Shown here one piece after another: positions 48,516 to 57,828 of a stretch of 64,000 nucleotides of DNA. Source of the DNA: Verrucomicrobiaceae bacterium (lineage in GTDB: Bacteria > Verrucomicrobiota > Verrucomicrobiia > Verrucomicrobiales > Verrucomicrobiaceae); contig JACKQF010000011.1 of NCBI GenBank assembly GCA_024232965.1, positions 29,310 through 93,309 on the forward strand. Reading direction: 5' to 3'. The notes beneath the pieces were generated by a model. The model made no database searches, was not told where the DNA came from, and worked only from the letters and a program-made list of their open reading frames with translations. The translations under genes and the position numbers were made by a program. Numbering within the stretch: position 1 is the first letter of the stretch; each line of letters begins with the position of its first letter.

Positions 48516-51113
48516 TTATGGAATTTGAAGGTAATCTTTTGCGATCTCCCAGGCCCGGCGGTAGTCCTGCTGAAGTGCGTAAACATCCGCCAATTCCAGC
48601 TTCAGGTACGCTGGTGCATTCGGCAGTGTCAGTGTCTTTTCCAGAGTCCGGCGTGCCTCCACGTAGCGTTCGGTGGCACGTAAGGCAAAGAAGAGGTCTA
48701 TCTGCTTGACCGGATCGGTAGGATTAAAGATCGCAGTGCGTTCCAGCGCATCCACATCCACCGTTGGCGAAATTGGGGGAACTACAGGACGTGTCGCATA
48801 TTTGGAAATCACTTCCCAGGCTTCCCTGAATTTGGACCGGTTGGCGTACTCAGCGGCTAGGATCTGCCAGGCATCCTTTTGCCAAGCCGGATTTTTTTCC
48901 AGCGCAGTCAGGAGTTGATCGTGATCACCACGTTGCCACCAATTCACGAACAATTGCGCTCTCTCAGTCGAGTCAAGCCCATCGAGCTTTGGCTGCTGCA
49001 GTAGGAGTGCTGAAAGGGCCTTTTCCCAGGCAGGGCCGGCCTGGGTGTTGCGCAAAAAGACGACCTTCATGGAGGGCGTGGTGGCGAGCGTCCAGAGGTC
49101 TGCCATCAATTCGGGATGATTGGCCGCCGATCCTAGCATGTGGGTGTAGGTGCCGTAATCTCCGAGGGCCGCCTTTTGGTCTCGAATCAGAGCCTCGCGC
49201 CAAGGAATGATGGCCATTTTGGGATCGTACTGCATCCAGACAGCACCCTCGTCTAGGCAGATGGGACGGAAGCGCGGGTAGAGTGCCCGCGTACGGGCGA
49301 AGTCAGCGAGTGCTGCGGTGGAAGGTTGTCCGAGGCGGAGCAAGATCTGGGCACGGAGGAAGTAAGACATGCCATTCATCGGCGCACAGCGGATCGAATC
49401 ATTAATCAGGGCTAGCGCTTCTTGGTCCCTCTGATGGTTAGCTAGGGTCTGTGCCTGCTTGCGCAGAATCGTGGCGCTCGCTTCACCAGGCATGACGGGA
49501 CGATTCATGGCGAGGGCAGCCCATCCAAAACTGCTCGCCAAAATCGCGATACCTGCCAGACGTGCAGACATCCGGGAGAGGATACCTGCGCCGACACCGA
49601 TTTTCCTTGGGCGAATGGCGACGCCTGCGAAGAGCAGCGATAGCATAGCGTAGCCGAGGTTATGGTTTGGGATGTCCACAATCCCGTGCAGGATGCCAAG
49701 GAAGAAGCACAATCCCGCTGCATTGCGCAGCCTGCGATCCTGCCGGCGTCGACGGCTATCGTCCCGCCCTCCAAGCCATGGTCCCGTGCAGTTGGCAAGC
49801 CAAAAGAGAACGAGTACTGCGGGGATGCCCATCAATAGGCCGCCTTCACAGAGTAGCCAAAACCAATCGCTTTCTGGGTGGATCAGCTGCGAAGCGGATT
49901 GATCAATGTGGCTGGTCAGTGTGAAGACCTCGGCGAAGTTACCCAGCCCCGCACCGATCCATGGCTCGGAGCTGACTAGAGACAGGGCCTCTCCATAAAT
50001 ACCAATGCGGGAGTCTTCCAACAGTTGGGAGGGATTGGCCTGCGTTTCCAAGCGTTGCGCCAAATTCCCTCCGTAAGAAAGCACGACCGTCACTACGACC
50101 AACCCCATCGTTCCAGCCAATGCCACTTTTTTGAAGAAACCCCGGCGCATGGATGCAGTGCCGAGCCAAATTGCCAGTCCCAGCACCAATAGCACGACGC
50201 CGCCGCGGGAGGTGTTGGAGACGATCACACCTGTCGGCAGGAGGATCGCGATGCCAAAGAGTAGCCACAGGCGCGACCGCTGTCTGTAGGCGTCGTATGC
50301 GCATGCGGCGCATAGTACCGCGATAAGCGCAGCAAGAGACGAGATCACATTCCGATTTGGGAAAGGGCCCGCCAGTGGTGGTGGATAGGGGCTTTTTTCG
50401 GGCCAAAAGGGCAGGGTGATCAGGTTTTTGCTCTGGGCCAGGGTCAGCAAGCAGATCACCAATCCGCCGAGCGTAGCAATTTGGAGAATGAGACGACGGT
50501 CCCTGGTGGAGTACTGGCGCCCTAGGCAGAGCCAAAACCAACCAAGGCCTGCGGCCAGAAGCATCCATGCCTCAAGAGTAGCCCCCGGCTGAGGAGAGAC
50601 AGTGCTGGGCAGCGAAAGATCCCAGGTGGTGGTCAGTGCAACACGCCACCCAGGCAGCGGTCCGAGCCAACCGGCCGGCAAAAGGCCGATCAATGGCACC
50701 ACCGCTAGAGCCGATAGGCAGAGCACCATCAATAGTGGGATCCGTCGTTGCATTGGCGCGACGATCATTAGCAGACCGATCAATCCTGTGGCGATGGCCC
50801 GCCCAAGATGGGACGTGCCGCCAGCGCAGATCAGGGTGGCAACTACCGTCATCGCCATCGCCCACGAGACCCAGGAAGGGTCCGCAGTCAGCTGTTCCGC
50901 TGAATCGCTTTCTGTCACCGCCTCGTCATCATCTTCACGCTCGTCGGGAGCAGATGGCTTCGCGGCGGAAGATCGGCGGTGAGATCGCCGTGAGCGACGC
51001 CTGCGTTCCATCGCGGGCGGAGCCTCTGGGATCGTTGCGGTGTTGTCCGGCGCTAAGGTCTCTTCAGCGTCGGTTGCTGGGACTGGCGGATCGTCTGGAG
51101 GTATATTTTCCAT
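48516..51113 (-). CDS. O-antigen ligase/polymerase-like membrane protein with TPR tail
   Basis: 865 residues. The first ~75 are disordered, acidic then very basic (RRRRSRRSHRRS), and cytoplasmic. About 12 membrane helices follow from residue 83 to 560. The conserved periplasmic loop 'RIGIYGEALSLVSSEPWIGAGLGNFAEVF' and 'HPESDWFWLLCEGGLLMGIP' are the O-antigen ligase/Wzy_C signature. The last ~270 residues form TPR-like helices. Such proteins polymerise glycan repeats or ligate them to an acceptor; the TPR tail is common in large bacterial Wzy-type proteins. Its start shares one base with the upstream WecA-type gene stop (TGATG). It is the last gene of the operon. Confidence 0.88.
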   Translation of the reverse strand: MENIPPDDPPVPATDAEETLAPDNTATIPEAPPAMERRRRSRRSHRRSSAAKPSAPDEREDDDEAVTESDSAEQLTADPSWVSWAMAMTVVATLICAGGTSHLGRAIATGLIGLLMIVAPMQRRIPLLMVLCLSALAVVPLIGLLPAGWLGPLPGWRVALTTTWDLSLPSTVSPQPGATLEAWMLLAAGLGWFWLCLGRQYSTRDRRLILQIATLGGLVICLLTLAQSKNLITLPFWPEKSPYPPPLAGPFPNRNVISSLAALIAVLCAACAYDAYRQRSRLWLLFGIAILLPTGVIVSNTSRGGVVLLVLGLAIWLGTASMRRGFFKKVALAGTMGLVVVTVVLSYGGNLAQRLETQANPSQLLEDSRIGIYGEALSLVSSEPWIGAGLGNFAEVFTLTSHIDQSASQLIHPESDWFWLLCEGGLLMGIPAVLVLFWLANCTGPWLGGRDDSRRRRQDRRLRNAAGLCFFLGILHGIVDIPNHNLGYAMLSLLFAGVAIRPRKIGVGAGILSRMSARLAGIAILASSFGWAALAMNRPVMPGEASATILRKQAQTLANHQRDQEALALINDSIRCAPMNGMSYFLRAQILLRLGQPSTAALADFARTRALYPRFRPICLDEGAVWMQYDPKMAIIPWREALIRDQKAALGDYGTYTHMLGSAANHPELMADLWTLATTPSMKVVFLRNTQAGPAWEKALSALLLQQPKLDGLDSTERAQLFVNWWQRGDHDQLLTALEKNPAWQKDAWQILAAEYANRSKFREAWEVISKYATRPVVPPISPTVDVDALERTAIFNPTDPVKQIDLFFALRATERYVEARRTLEKTLTLPNAPAYLKLELADVYALQQDYRRAWEIAKDYLQIP

Positions 51114-52534
51114 CAGGCAGGAATGGCTTCAGTGGTGTCCGGCCGGGTTGCGACGATCTCCAGACCTGGGATATCATCCCATCGGAGCCGGGCGGCATTG
51201 ATCGCATTGGCGAGCGATTCGACGCGCCATTGCCATTCGCCACGATCATCGTGTCCACCTTGGCGGTAGAGGCGGCAGCGGCCCTGATCGAGGAGCGTAA
51301 TATCTGCCTCGACCCACCCGGGCTTTGGCGTGATGGATAGGCCCAGCCTTTTGATCGTGTGCAGCAGCAGCGTGGCGAATTCATCGACGGAATCGCAGCG
51401 ATCCACTTCCAGTTCGAGAAGCTCGCCGTGGTGGGTCACGTATTGACGGTTCTTGCGTCGCTGTAGCGCCTCGTTCCATTGCGCCCTCAACGTGCTCCAA
51501 CTTCGGATGTAGCCCAGATAACGAGCTGCACCGACAGCAATCAGGAAGCAAACCGCACCTGCCACGGGTAGTGCCAGACCCTTGGTGATCAGCACACTGA
51601 TCCCTGCGACGCAGAGGACCAGACTCACAAGGTATAGGGCAATGAGCGCCTGGCCCTTACTGTATCCAAGGACGATCAACTTATGGTGCACATGCTCGGC
51701 GTCGGCCCGAAAGATTGGGACACCACGGACGGCACGACGGATGATGGCGAAGGCGGTGTCCAGAATCGGTACACCCAGCGCGATGATAATCACCAACAGT
51801 GCCGCGATGATGGAACCCTTGTTCGAACTGTTCACCGACACTGACGCCACAAAGAACCCAATCAGGTAGGCCCCCCCATCACCGAGGAAGATCTTTGCTG
51901 GAGGAAAATTAAAGATCAAAAAACCTCCCAACGCTCCCGCCATCACCGTCGCCACGAGGACCACGTCCGGTCGTAGCGAAAAGTGGCCGACAAAAGCCAG
52001 AGTTCCGCAGAGGAACATCCCAAAGCCCGTCGCCAATCCATCCATGCCATCGATCAAGTTCACGATGTTAGGGATGGCGATCAACCAGAGCAGCGTGATC
52101 GGCAGCCCCCACCATCCTAGATGGATCGCTCCTTCACCAAAGGGATTGGAGAGCATGTCGATAGATACCCCCATGGAGTAGAGAATAAGTGCTGCGCCAA
52201 TTTGCCCGATGAGTTTCACTCGGGCACCGAGCGGGTGCAGATCGTCCAGAAAACCGACGCTAAACACGATTGCGTTGGTGACGATGATCGGCATCCAACT
52301 TTGCGTGAATTCAGGAGATCGAATTGCCAAGGCGAGGAATCCCACGCACAAGGTGACGAAGATGGGTAAACCACCCAGGCGGCATACAGGGCGGTCGTGC
52401 TGTTTGCGGAAAGTGTCCGGCGAATCCATACCAAACGTCAGCCGATCTTGAAATCGCAAAATCAGATAGGTCCCAGCCGCTGCCATGGTTAGGGCACCGA
52501 AAAATAGGATCAGGATGGTATTGAGTTCCCACAT
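51113..52534 (-). CDS. WecA/TagO-type polyprenyl-phosphate GlcNAc-1-phosphate transferase
   Basis: 473 residues with about 11 membrane helices. Catalytic motifs are 'GFLDDLHPLG' (94-103, DD), 'NLIDGMDGLATG' (159-170), 'FLGDGGAYLIGF' (216-227) and 'AEHVHHKLIVLG' (279-290, HxHH). The enzyme attaches a sugar-1-phosphate, typically GlcNAc, to undecaprenyl phosphate to start glycan synthesis on the inner membrane. The last ~100 residues (from about 365) are a soluble extension not usual in WecA, with Trp-containing beta segments. It initiates the pathway in which the neighbouring transferases act; one-base overlap with the polymerase gene. Confidence 0.9.
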   Translation of the reverse strand: MWELNTILILFFGALTMAAAGTYLILRFQDRLTFGMDSPDTFRKQHDRPVCRLGGLPIFVTLCVGFLALAIRSPEFTQSWMPIIVTNAIVFSVGFLDDLHPLGARVKLIGQIGAALILYSMGVSIDMLSNPFGEGAIHLGWWGLPITLLWLIAIPNIVNLIDGMDGLATGFGMFLCGTLAFVGHFSLRPDVVLVATVMAGALGGFLIFNFPPAKIFLGDGGAYLIGFFVASVSVNSSNKGSIIAALLVIIIALGVPILDTAFAIIRRAVRGVPIFRADAEHVHHKLIVLGYSKGQALIALYLVSLVLCVAGISVLITKGLALPVAGAVCFLIAVGAARYLGYIRSWSTLRAQWNEALQRRKNRQYVTHHGELLELEVDRCDSVDEFATLLLHTIKRLGLSITPKPGWVEADITLLDQGRCRLYRQGGHDDRGEWQWRVESLANAINAARLRWDDIPGLEIVATRPDTTEAIPA

Positions 52535-52591
52535 AGGGCGAGGAAAAGCGTCGGAGAGTAGCTAGGTCGCACCGCAATAGAGGTCAAGCTG

Positions 52592-53695
52592 CTAACCGCC
52601 AATCGGAGTTAACCATGCACACCACTGTGCCATGCCAGCGGCGCGCAGTTTTGCAACTCGCGTTTGGACAACCGCCGGATTCGTTCGAGGTGCAGCGGGT
52701 GGAAGCGATTTTAGCCAAGTCACCACCGCGTTAGCATCACCGTTGGCAAACACACCTGCCAGAGTCCTGGCGCGCTCGAGGTCCTGAGCAATTTGACCTT
52801 CCGTCGGTCCGATCCAAAGAATCGGAAGATCCAACTGCTGCATCAAGGCCAGTTTCGATGGCCACAGGAGGCCGCGAGTCTCAGGCAGTTGAGTTGCAAT
52901 TAGAACGTCCGCTCCCAGGAGGCTGCTCAGCAATTCGTCGTCGGGAGCGTAGCCCGACCAGTGGCAATGCTTCAATCCCATCTCCTCAGCCATCGAGATT
53001 GCCGCTTGCCGGCAAGGGCCGCCGCCCTGGAAGTGCAGTTCCCACGGCAAGCCCTCTGCTTCGATTTGCCTCTGCGCTTCCAAGAGGGTGGTGAAATCGT
53101 GGGCGCGGCCCAAGTTTCCCGAATACAACCAGCGACGTCGAGATTTTTGACCTGCCTCGATGGGGTCAATGGTCTCAGAGTCTTCGATCGCGGGTGGCCA
53201 TGGAGGAAGGACGGAGACTGGGCATCCTGAGACATGCGCTATCTCTTTTGCCATGTCTCCATCCAGGCCGACGAGGAGGTCGCACCCCTGGTATCCGTAG
53301 CGCATCGCTGCGCCCACCGCTCGCGTGGCCACGCCGTTCTTCAAGGCCTGCAGGGCGACAGCCACTTGAGGGTAAACATCCATCGCCCAGTGGGCCATAC
53401 GTGCACCTTTGAGTCTTGCCAAAATGCTAGCTGTGAATGGCAGGCCAGTTGGGTCGGAGAGGCAAACAATCCAATCGCAACGACCCGCCGCCAAGACAGC
53501 CATCGAGATCTTCAAGTGGGCTGTTAAATCCCGCCAAATCCTGCGAACTCCACGAACCGGGCCGTATCCGCTTGTCGCCCCGATGCAGACCACCTCATGC
53601 CCAGCCCCGCGAAGAGTTTCTGCCAAATCACCCACGAGCCGCGCCGTCGGAGGCGTCGCCGGAGGTATGAATTGGTTGATCAAGAGGATACGCAT
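52592..53695 (-). CDS. GT4-family glycosyltransferase
   Basis: 367 residues from ATG 53695 (MRILLINQFIPPATPPTARLV). The frame is open up to 53950, but the upstream part is a MITE and the end of the next gene. The N-terminal Gly-free acceptor loop 'FIPPATPPTARLVGDLAETL' is like that of WcaI/WbuB transferases; the C-domain has 'WLYSGNLGRAHDFTTLLEA' and a donor site near 'ATQLPETRGLLWPSKL', with the E-x7-E pattern modified. It adds one sugar of the repeat unit, donor unknown. It lies 57 bases upstream of the WecA-type gene and directly downstream of the element at 53712. Confidence 0.82.
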   Translation of the reverse strand: MRILLINQFIPPATPPTARLVGDLAETLRGAGHEVVCIGATSGYGPVRGVRRIWRDLTAHLKISMAVLAAGRCDWIVCLSDPTGLPFTASILARLKGARMAHWAMDVYPQVAVALQALKNGVATRAVGAAMRYGYQGCDLLVGLDGDMAKEIAHVSGCPVSVLPPWPPAIEDSETIDPIEAGQKSRRRWLYSGNLGRAHDFTTLLEAQRQIEAEGLPWELHFQGGGPCRQAAISMAEEMGLKHCHWSGYAPDDELLSSLLGADVLIATQLPETRGLLWPSKLALMQQLDLPILWIGPTEGQIAQDLERARTLAGVFANGDANAVVTWLKSLPPAAPRTNPAVVQTRVAKLRAAGMAQWCAWLTPIGG

Positions 53696-53711
53696 AGCGT
53701 GGTAGAGTAGG

Positions 53712-53823
53712 GTGGTGCAGACACTCCTGTCTGCATCGTCAGTGAACGCAAAGCGACTAACAAGTTGGGGAAATCGCAGATTTCCGAGTAGGATTGGGTG
53801 GCAGACAAGAGTGTCTGCATCAC
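53712..53823. mobile_element. MITE/REP-like palindromic element, long copy
   Basis: The 23-base ends (53712-53734 and 53801-53823) are inverted repeats with 21 of 23 matches, and each end is also a hairpin (GCAGACA-CTCC-TGTCTGC and GCAGACA-AGAG-TGTCTGC). A third hairpin, GGAAATC-GCA-GATTTCC, lies inside (about 53769-53785). Compared with the copy at 46875, left ends match 21/23 and right ends 22/23; the middle differs. It sits in the 152-base gap of an otherwise tightly packed operon. Confidence 0.88.
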
Positions 53824-53847
53824 TCCAACAATCGGACTCACGCCCTC

Positions 53848-54636
53848 CTACTCCGAGGCTGAACGATTCCCGCGAATCGTCATCACATCGCGGAACATGC
53901 GCCATGAATCGCGGATCAGATGCACCTTGCCGCCGGGAGTCTCGTGCCAATCGATCGGCACCTCATGCACCTTGAGCCCCGCATCAAGAAGGTGCGCCAA
54001 CAGATCCGCATCAAAGGCAAACCCTCGGATCGATAGCCTTTCCGACACCTGCTCATAGGCAGATCGTGGGACCAACTTCAATCCGCACTGGCTATCATAG
54101 ACGGGAATGTTCAAAAGCTCGGAGACCAACGTCGCATAGATGCGCCCGATGAGATGGCGCTTGAATTGGCGGTCAACATTGCGCCCCAGCATCTTGATGC
54201 GGGAGGCGAAAAACGCGGGTGGAGTCGGGTTGGCGTTGGTGGGGCTTGAGCGTGCAAGCTCGATCAGGCGTAGGGTCTCGCTGGCGGAACAGGAGCCGTC
54301 GGCATCGACAAAAGCCAGCCAGTCTGCGTCCTCATGCCGCTTCCATCCTGCATAAACCGCCCCGCCTTTGCCGAGGTTTTCCGGCAGGAGGAGGGGCGCT
54401 GCAAAGAGTGGGCAATCATGGATGATGGGCTCAACCACATCTAAAAATCGCCGCTGTTCAGCGGCACCAGAGCCATCATCCACGAGCAGGATCTTGGTCT
54501 GCCTGTCATCGGCAAAGGTGGCTTTCAAGTCCGTTAGAAACGGAGCAATTCGGGCGCTCTCCTGAAAGCAGGGGACGACAAGGTGAACGGTGGCGGTCAA
54601 TAGGGCGGGGTATCCAGAGATTTTAGGGCTCAGCAT
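53848..54636 (-). CDS. GT2 glycosyltransferase (dolichyl-P-glucose synthase-like)
   Basis: 262 residues. GT-A fold signs are 'HLVVPCFQESARIAPFL', 'KILLVDDGSGAAEQ', 'NLGKGGAVYAGW', and the DxD-type 'FVDADGSCSASE'. Late blocks 'YDSQCGLKLVPRSAYE' and 'GFAFDADLLAHLLDAGLKVHEVPIDWHE' fit the DPM1/ALG5-type group. These enzymes put glucose or mannose on a polyprenyl phosphate or sugar acceptor. No C-terminal membrane helix is visible. It overlaps the upstream GT2 gene by 14 bases, so both are probably coupled. Confidence 0.88.
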   Translation of the reverse strand: MLSPKISGYPALLTATVHLVVPCFQESARIAPFLTDLKATFADDRQTKILLVDDGSGAAEQRRFLDVVEPIIHDCPLFAAPLLLPENLGKGGAVYAGWKRHEDADWLAFVDADGSCSASETLRLIELARSSPTNANPTPPAFFASRIKMLGRNVDRQFKRHLIGRIYATLVSELLNIPVYDSQCGLKLVPRSAYEQVSERLSIRGFAFDADLLAHLLDAGLKVHEVPIDWHETPGGKVHLIRDSWRMFRDVMTIRGNRSASE

Positions 54637-55408
54637 CTTTGCTGAACTTCTTTTCCAATAGGCGGAGGGTCAGCATGACCTCGGCAATGGTGCGTTGCAA
54701 TGTGTAATACCAACCGCGCCACCCGTCCAAGATCGTACCCTTCACGATCAGGGTGTAAATCAGTGTCGCCGGAATGGCCGCGAACATGGTGCGCCGTAGC
54801 TTGTCCTGCGGGCGTAGAGTGGACGAATCGGCAGCCGTTAGCTTGTCCGCTTCAAGTAGCGCATACTTGTCTTGAGATGCGAACCATCGGGTCAATGATT
54901 TGCGGTCATCGTGGTCAATGGGAGTGGTGAGGTGGGCGCATTTTCTAGGAACGTGGAGGAGTTGCGTGTGCCCATCTTGAATGTAGTGGCAGCGGTCCTT
55001 GCGGAAGAGGACGGCGCGCGGTGGGTAGAGGCAGGCACGCAGCGGCTTGCCGCAGATAAGGTAACGAAAGTCGGCGTCATAGGCGTCCACATCGTCCGGT
55101 GCATTCAGGGCCGCCAATTCGTCTTCGAACCCCGTTCCAAGAACATAGTCTGCGTCCAATGCCAGAACCCATGGAGTTGAGGTCGCCTGTACGCCAAAGT
55201 TCCATTGCTGGGTATGATCATCAAAAGCTCGCTGGAGGAAAGTTACGTTTGCGTAACCCTCGCAAATCTTCTGCGTTGCGTCCGTGCTGAAGCTGTCCAC
55301 TATGATCACGTGCCTCGCCCAGTGTAGTCGCTCCAGGCAGCGCGCAATGTTGGGCTCCTCATTGTAGGTGAGGATGACCGGTGTGGTGGTGGTGAGGAAA
55401 TCAGTCAT
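54623..55408 (-). CDS. GT2 glycosyltransferase (WaaE/KdtX-like)
   Basis: 261 residues. 'PVILTYNEEPNIARCLERLHWARHVIIVDSFSTDAT' and 'WVLALDADYVLGTGFEDEL' carry the GT-A nucleotide-binding and DxD motifs. 'RAVLFRKDRCHYIQDGHTQLL' and the late 'LIYTLIVKGTILDGWRGWYYTLQRTIAEVMLTLRLLE' are typical of WaaE/KdtX-type beta-1,4-glucosyltransferases. It likely transfers glucose or a related sugar to the growing glycan on the cytoplasmic face. It starts three bases after the stop of the double GT4 gene and overlaps the next GT2 gene. Confidence 0.88.
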   Translation of the reverse strand: MTDFLTTTTPVILTYNEEPNIARCLERLHWARHVIIVDSFSTDATQKICEGYANVTFLQRAFDDHTQQWNFGVQATSTPWVLALDADYVLGTGFEDELAALNAPDDVDAYDADFRYLICGKPLRACLYPPRAVLFRKDRCHYIQDGHTQLLHVPRKCAHLTTPIDHDDRKSLTRWFASQDKYALLEADKLTAADSSTLRPQDKLRRTMFAAIPATLIYTLIVKGTILDGWRGWYYTLQRTIAEVMLTLRLLEKKFSKDAEP

Positions 55409-55411
55409 TTG

Positions 55412-57826
55412 CTAAAGCAGAGCCGCTTTGCCACGATGAAGAAGGCGCTCGTAGAGCGCGTGCAGCGCATTGCCCATGGCCGACAGAGAGTAACGTTCGT
55501 GCGCGACTCTGCGTGCATTTTTGCTCAGTAATTCCCGCCGTGGTGCGTTGCGTATCAGTCGGTCCAAGGCGCGTGACCAATCCTCGATCGAACGCGGCAC
55601 GATCTCCACCGCGTTGTCCTCAGCCACGTCCTTCGCTAGGGCCACCTCAGGGCTGCTGATACAAGCGCAGCCTGCAGCCATCGCTTCTAGGAGGGCAATG
55701 CCGAAGTTTTCTGAGTGGGACGGTAGGACAAAAAGTGTAGCGGATGAAAGTGCGCTGAGTTTCAGACTGCCGGCCAGATGTCCCGTCCAGACGACTCGAT
55801 TGGAGAGTCCCGCTTGCGCCACCGCAGCGTGAAGTTTTGCCTCATAGCCAGGGTCGCCACGACCAGCGATGACGAGGAAGGTGTTCGCGGCTGCTGCGCT
55901 TGAAGCAAAGGCTGGAATCAAGAGATCCAGCCCTTTCTTTGGATCGATGCGGGAGAGAAATAGAACAAACGGTTTTCCCTTCAGTTCAGGGTATTTCGCC
56001 GCGAATTCTGCCCCGTCCGGCATGGTGTCGAAGCCCCGGAGATCGACGCCTAATGGGACGATCTCCGGCCTTGGTGTCAGATGCAATCTCGCCGCATCGT
56101 CGCGCTCCTGTGCGCTCGTGTAGTGAATAGCAGCTGCGCCATTGATGAGGGGCTTGTCGAGCAGGGAGAAAGAGGCCTGTTTGGCAAACCGGCGACGTTG
56201 GGTCATGCCCCATGCATTTAAGACACCTAGCGGACGAACGATGTAGGGGATGCCGTGCTCTCGGGCAGCGACCATGGCAGCCATGCTGGAAAAGGAAAAC
56301 AGAGCGTGAATGTGCACTAAGTCGTAGCCCCGGACATTTGCTCGCAGCCAGTTCAGCAGCGGCACCGATGTCTTGTAGAACTCCGTCTGCTTGCTGAAGT
56401 AGATGACGCGATAGCCATCTTTCTCCACGGGCGAGCCCAGGGGAACATCGGTCCGATGCACGGCCTTGCCGTCGTCATTGGTAGTGACGATATCGACGTG
56501 CATGCCCTTCTGCGCCAACGCATACGCCATCAAGGGCATCGCGTAGCTGGGGCCGCCCTGTGATTGGGACATGGATGGGATCACATGGAGAATGCGCAGT
56601 TTGTCGGACACTCCTACTCGCTCCACGGGGCTGCCGGCGATGGTCTCGTACAAGCCCTTCAGTCGATGTGCCGTGACATTGTAGGTCATGTTGGCTGAGG
56701 CCTCGATGGCGCGCTCGCCTCTGTGCTTTCTCTCCTCGGGTTGATTGATGGCCGCCACTAGTGCTGCATGGACGGAATCAACCGTGGGCTCGATGATCCA
56801 GCCGGCATTGGCCTTGTCGACCCAGTCGGAGACTGGAACCTTGTTCGTCACGACGATGCCACAGCCAGCAGACATCGCTTCGGCGACAGCGATTCCGAAA
56901 CTTTCAGAGTGGGAAGGGAGGACAAAAAGATCGGCGGCGCAAAGGGCTTCATTCTTCAACTCGCCCTCCACAAAACCCAGCCATGTCGTTTTTTCGCTCA
57001 ATCCTGCGCGCTTGATACGCCGCTTGATCGTTGTCTCGTAATCGCGCTCTCCTGCCCCAGCAATAAGCAGATTGAATTCCTGCTTCGGCAGCCGTGCACA
57101 GGCATCCACTAGCAAATCCAAACCTTTCTTTGGGTGGATGCGGGACAAGAACAGAATGTTGGTGCGTTCGGGGTCGAGGTGGTGGTTTTCGCAAAAGGTT
57201 GCGCGCGCATGGTTGATGCGTGGGATTGGCCTAAAGCCAAGGGGAATCACCTTTCCATCGGTATGCAGATCTAAGGCGCGGGCTTCGTCTTGCTCCTGGG
57301 GACTGCTATACTCGATAGCTGCGGCGTGGCGCAGATTCTCTTGATCGACCAGACGAAGGAAGGCACGTTTTCGCATCGGCTTCTGTTGCAGCGCCCATTC
57401 CCCTAGGAGGCCAAGGGGACGGCAGATGTAGGGCACGGACTGCTCCCTGGCCAGATACATGGCGCGACTCGGTGCATAAGAGAACAGAGCGTGTGCGTGT
57501 AGCAGATCATACTCCTTCAGGTGCTCATGCAGCCATTCGCCAAGTTCGGGGGAATAGGAGAAGTCACGCAGCAGACGGGACCAGCCCTCTTTGCGGGGAA
57601 AGAAAATGACCCGGCATCTCTCGTGCATGACAGGTTCCTGGAGCGGCACCTTCATCCGACGGTCAACATCATCATCGGTAGTGACGATGGTGGACTCGAT
57701 CCCCAGTTGGGTAAGTTCGGGACAAAGGCCCAAGATCGCGTCACTCGGTCCGCCCCGCTTTGGAGAAAGGGATGGGATTACGTGCAGCACCTTCAGCGGG
57801 GCGGTGTTGGTAGATTCGCTTGGCAC
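55412..57826 (-). CDS. Double GT4 glycosyltransferase (tandem fusion)
   Basis: 804 residues made of two homologous GT4 enzymes. N-half about 10-400: 'LKVLHVIPSLSPKRGGPSDAI', 'LFLSRIHPKKGLDLLVDA' and 'ESFGIAVAEAMSAGCGIVV'. C-half about 415-800: 'LRILHVIPSMSQSQGGPSYAM', 'LFLSRIDPKKGLDLLIPA' and 'ENFGIALLEAMAAGCACIS'. Both halves keep the Gly-rich loop and the E-x7-E donor motif, so both look active. A short linker (about 400-414, GSPVERVGVSDK) joins them. The product may add two similar sugars in succession. It sits two bases downstream of the next GT4 gene. Confidence 0.92.
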   Translation of the reverse strand: MPSESTNTAPLKVLHVIPSLSPKRGGPSDAILGLCPELTQLGIESTIVTTDDDVDRRMKVPLQEPVMHERCRVIFFPRKEGWSRLLRDFSYSPELGEWLHEHLKEYDLLHAHALFSYAPSRAMYLAREQSVPYICRPLGLLGEWALQQKPMRKRAFLRLVDQENLRHAAAIEYSSPQEQDEARALDLHTDGKVIPLGFRPIPRINHARATFCENHHLDPERTNILFLSRIHPKKGLDLLVDACARLPKQEFNLLIAGAGERDYETTIKRRIKRAGLSEKTTWLGFVEGELKNEALCAADLFVLPSHSESFGIAVAEAMSAGCGIVVTNKVPVSDWVDKANAGWIIEPTVDSVHAALVAAINQPEERKHRGERAIEASANMTYNVTAHRLKGLYETIAGSPVERVGVSDKLRILHVIPSMSQSQGGPSYAMPLMAYALAQKGMHVDIVTTNDDGKAVHRTDVPLGSPVEKDGYRVIYFSKQTEFYKTSVPLLNWLRANVRGYDLVHIHALFSFSSMAAMVAAREHGIPYIVRPLGVLNAWGMTQRRRFAKQASFSLLDKPLINGAAAIHYTSAQERDDAARLHLTPRPEIVPLGVDLRGFDTMPDGAEFAAKYPELKGKPFVLFLSRIDPKKGLDLLIPAFASSAAAANTFLVIAGRGDPGYEAKLHAAVAQAGLSNRVVWTGHLAGSLKLSALSSATLFVLPSHSENFGIALLEAMAAGCACISSPEVALAKDVAEDNAVEIVPRSIEDWSRALDRLIRNAPRRELLSKNARRVAHERYSLSAMGNALHALYERLLHRGKAALL

Positions 57827-57828
57827 GT

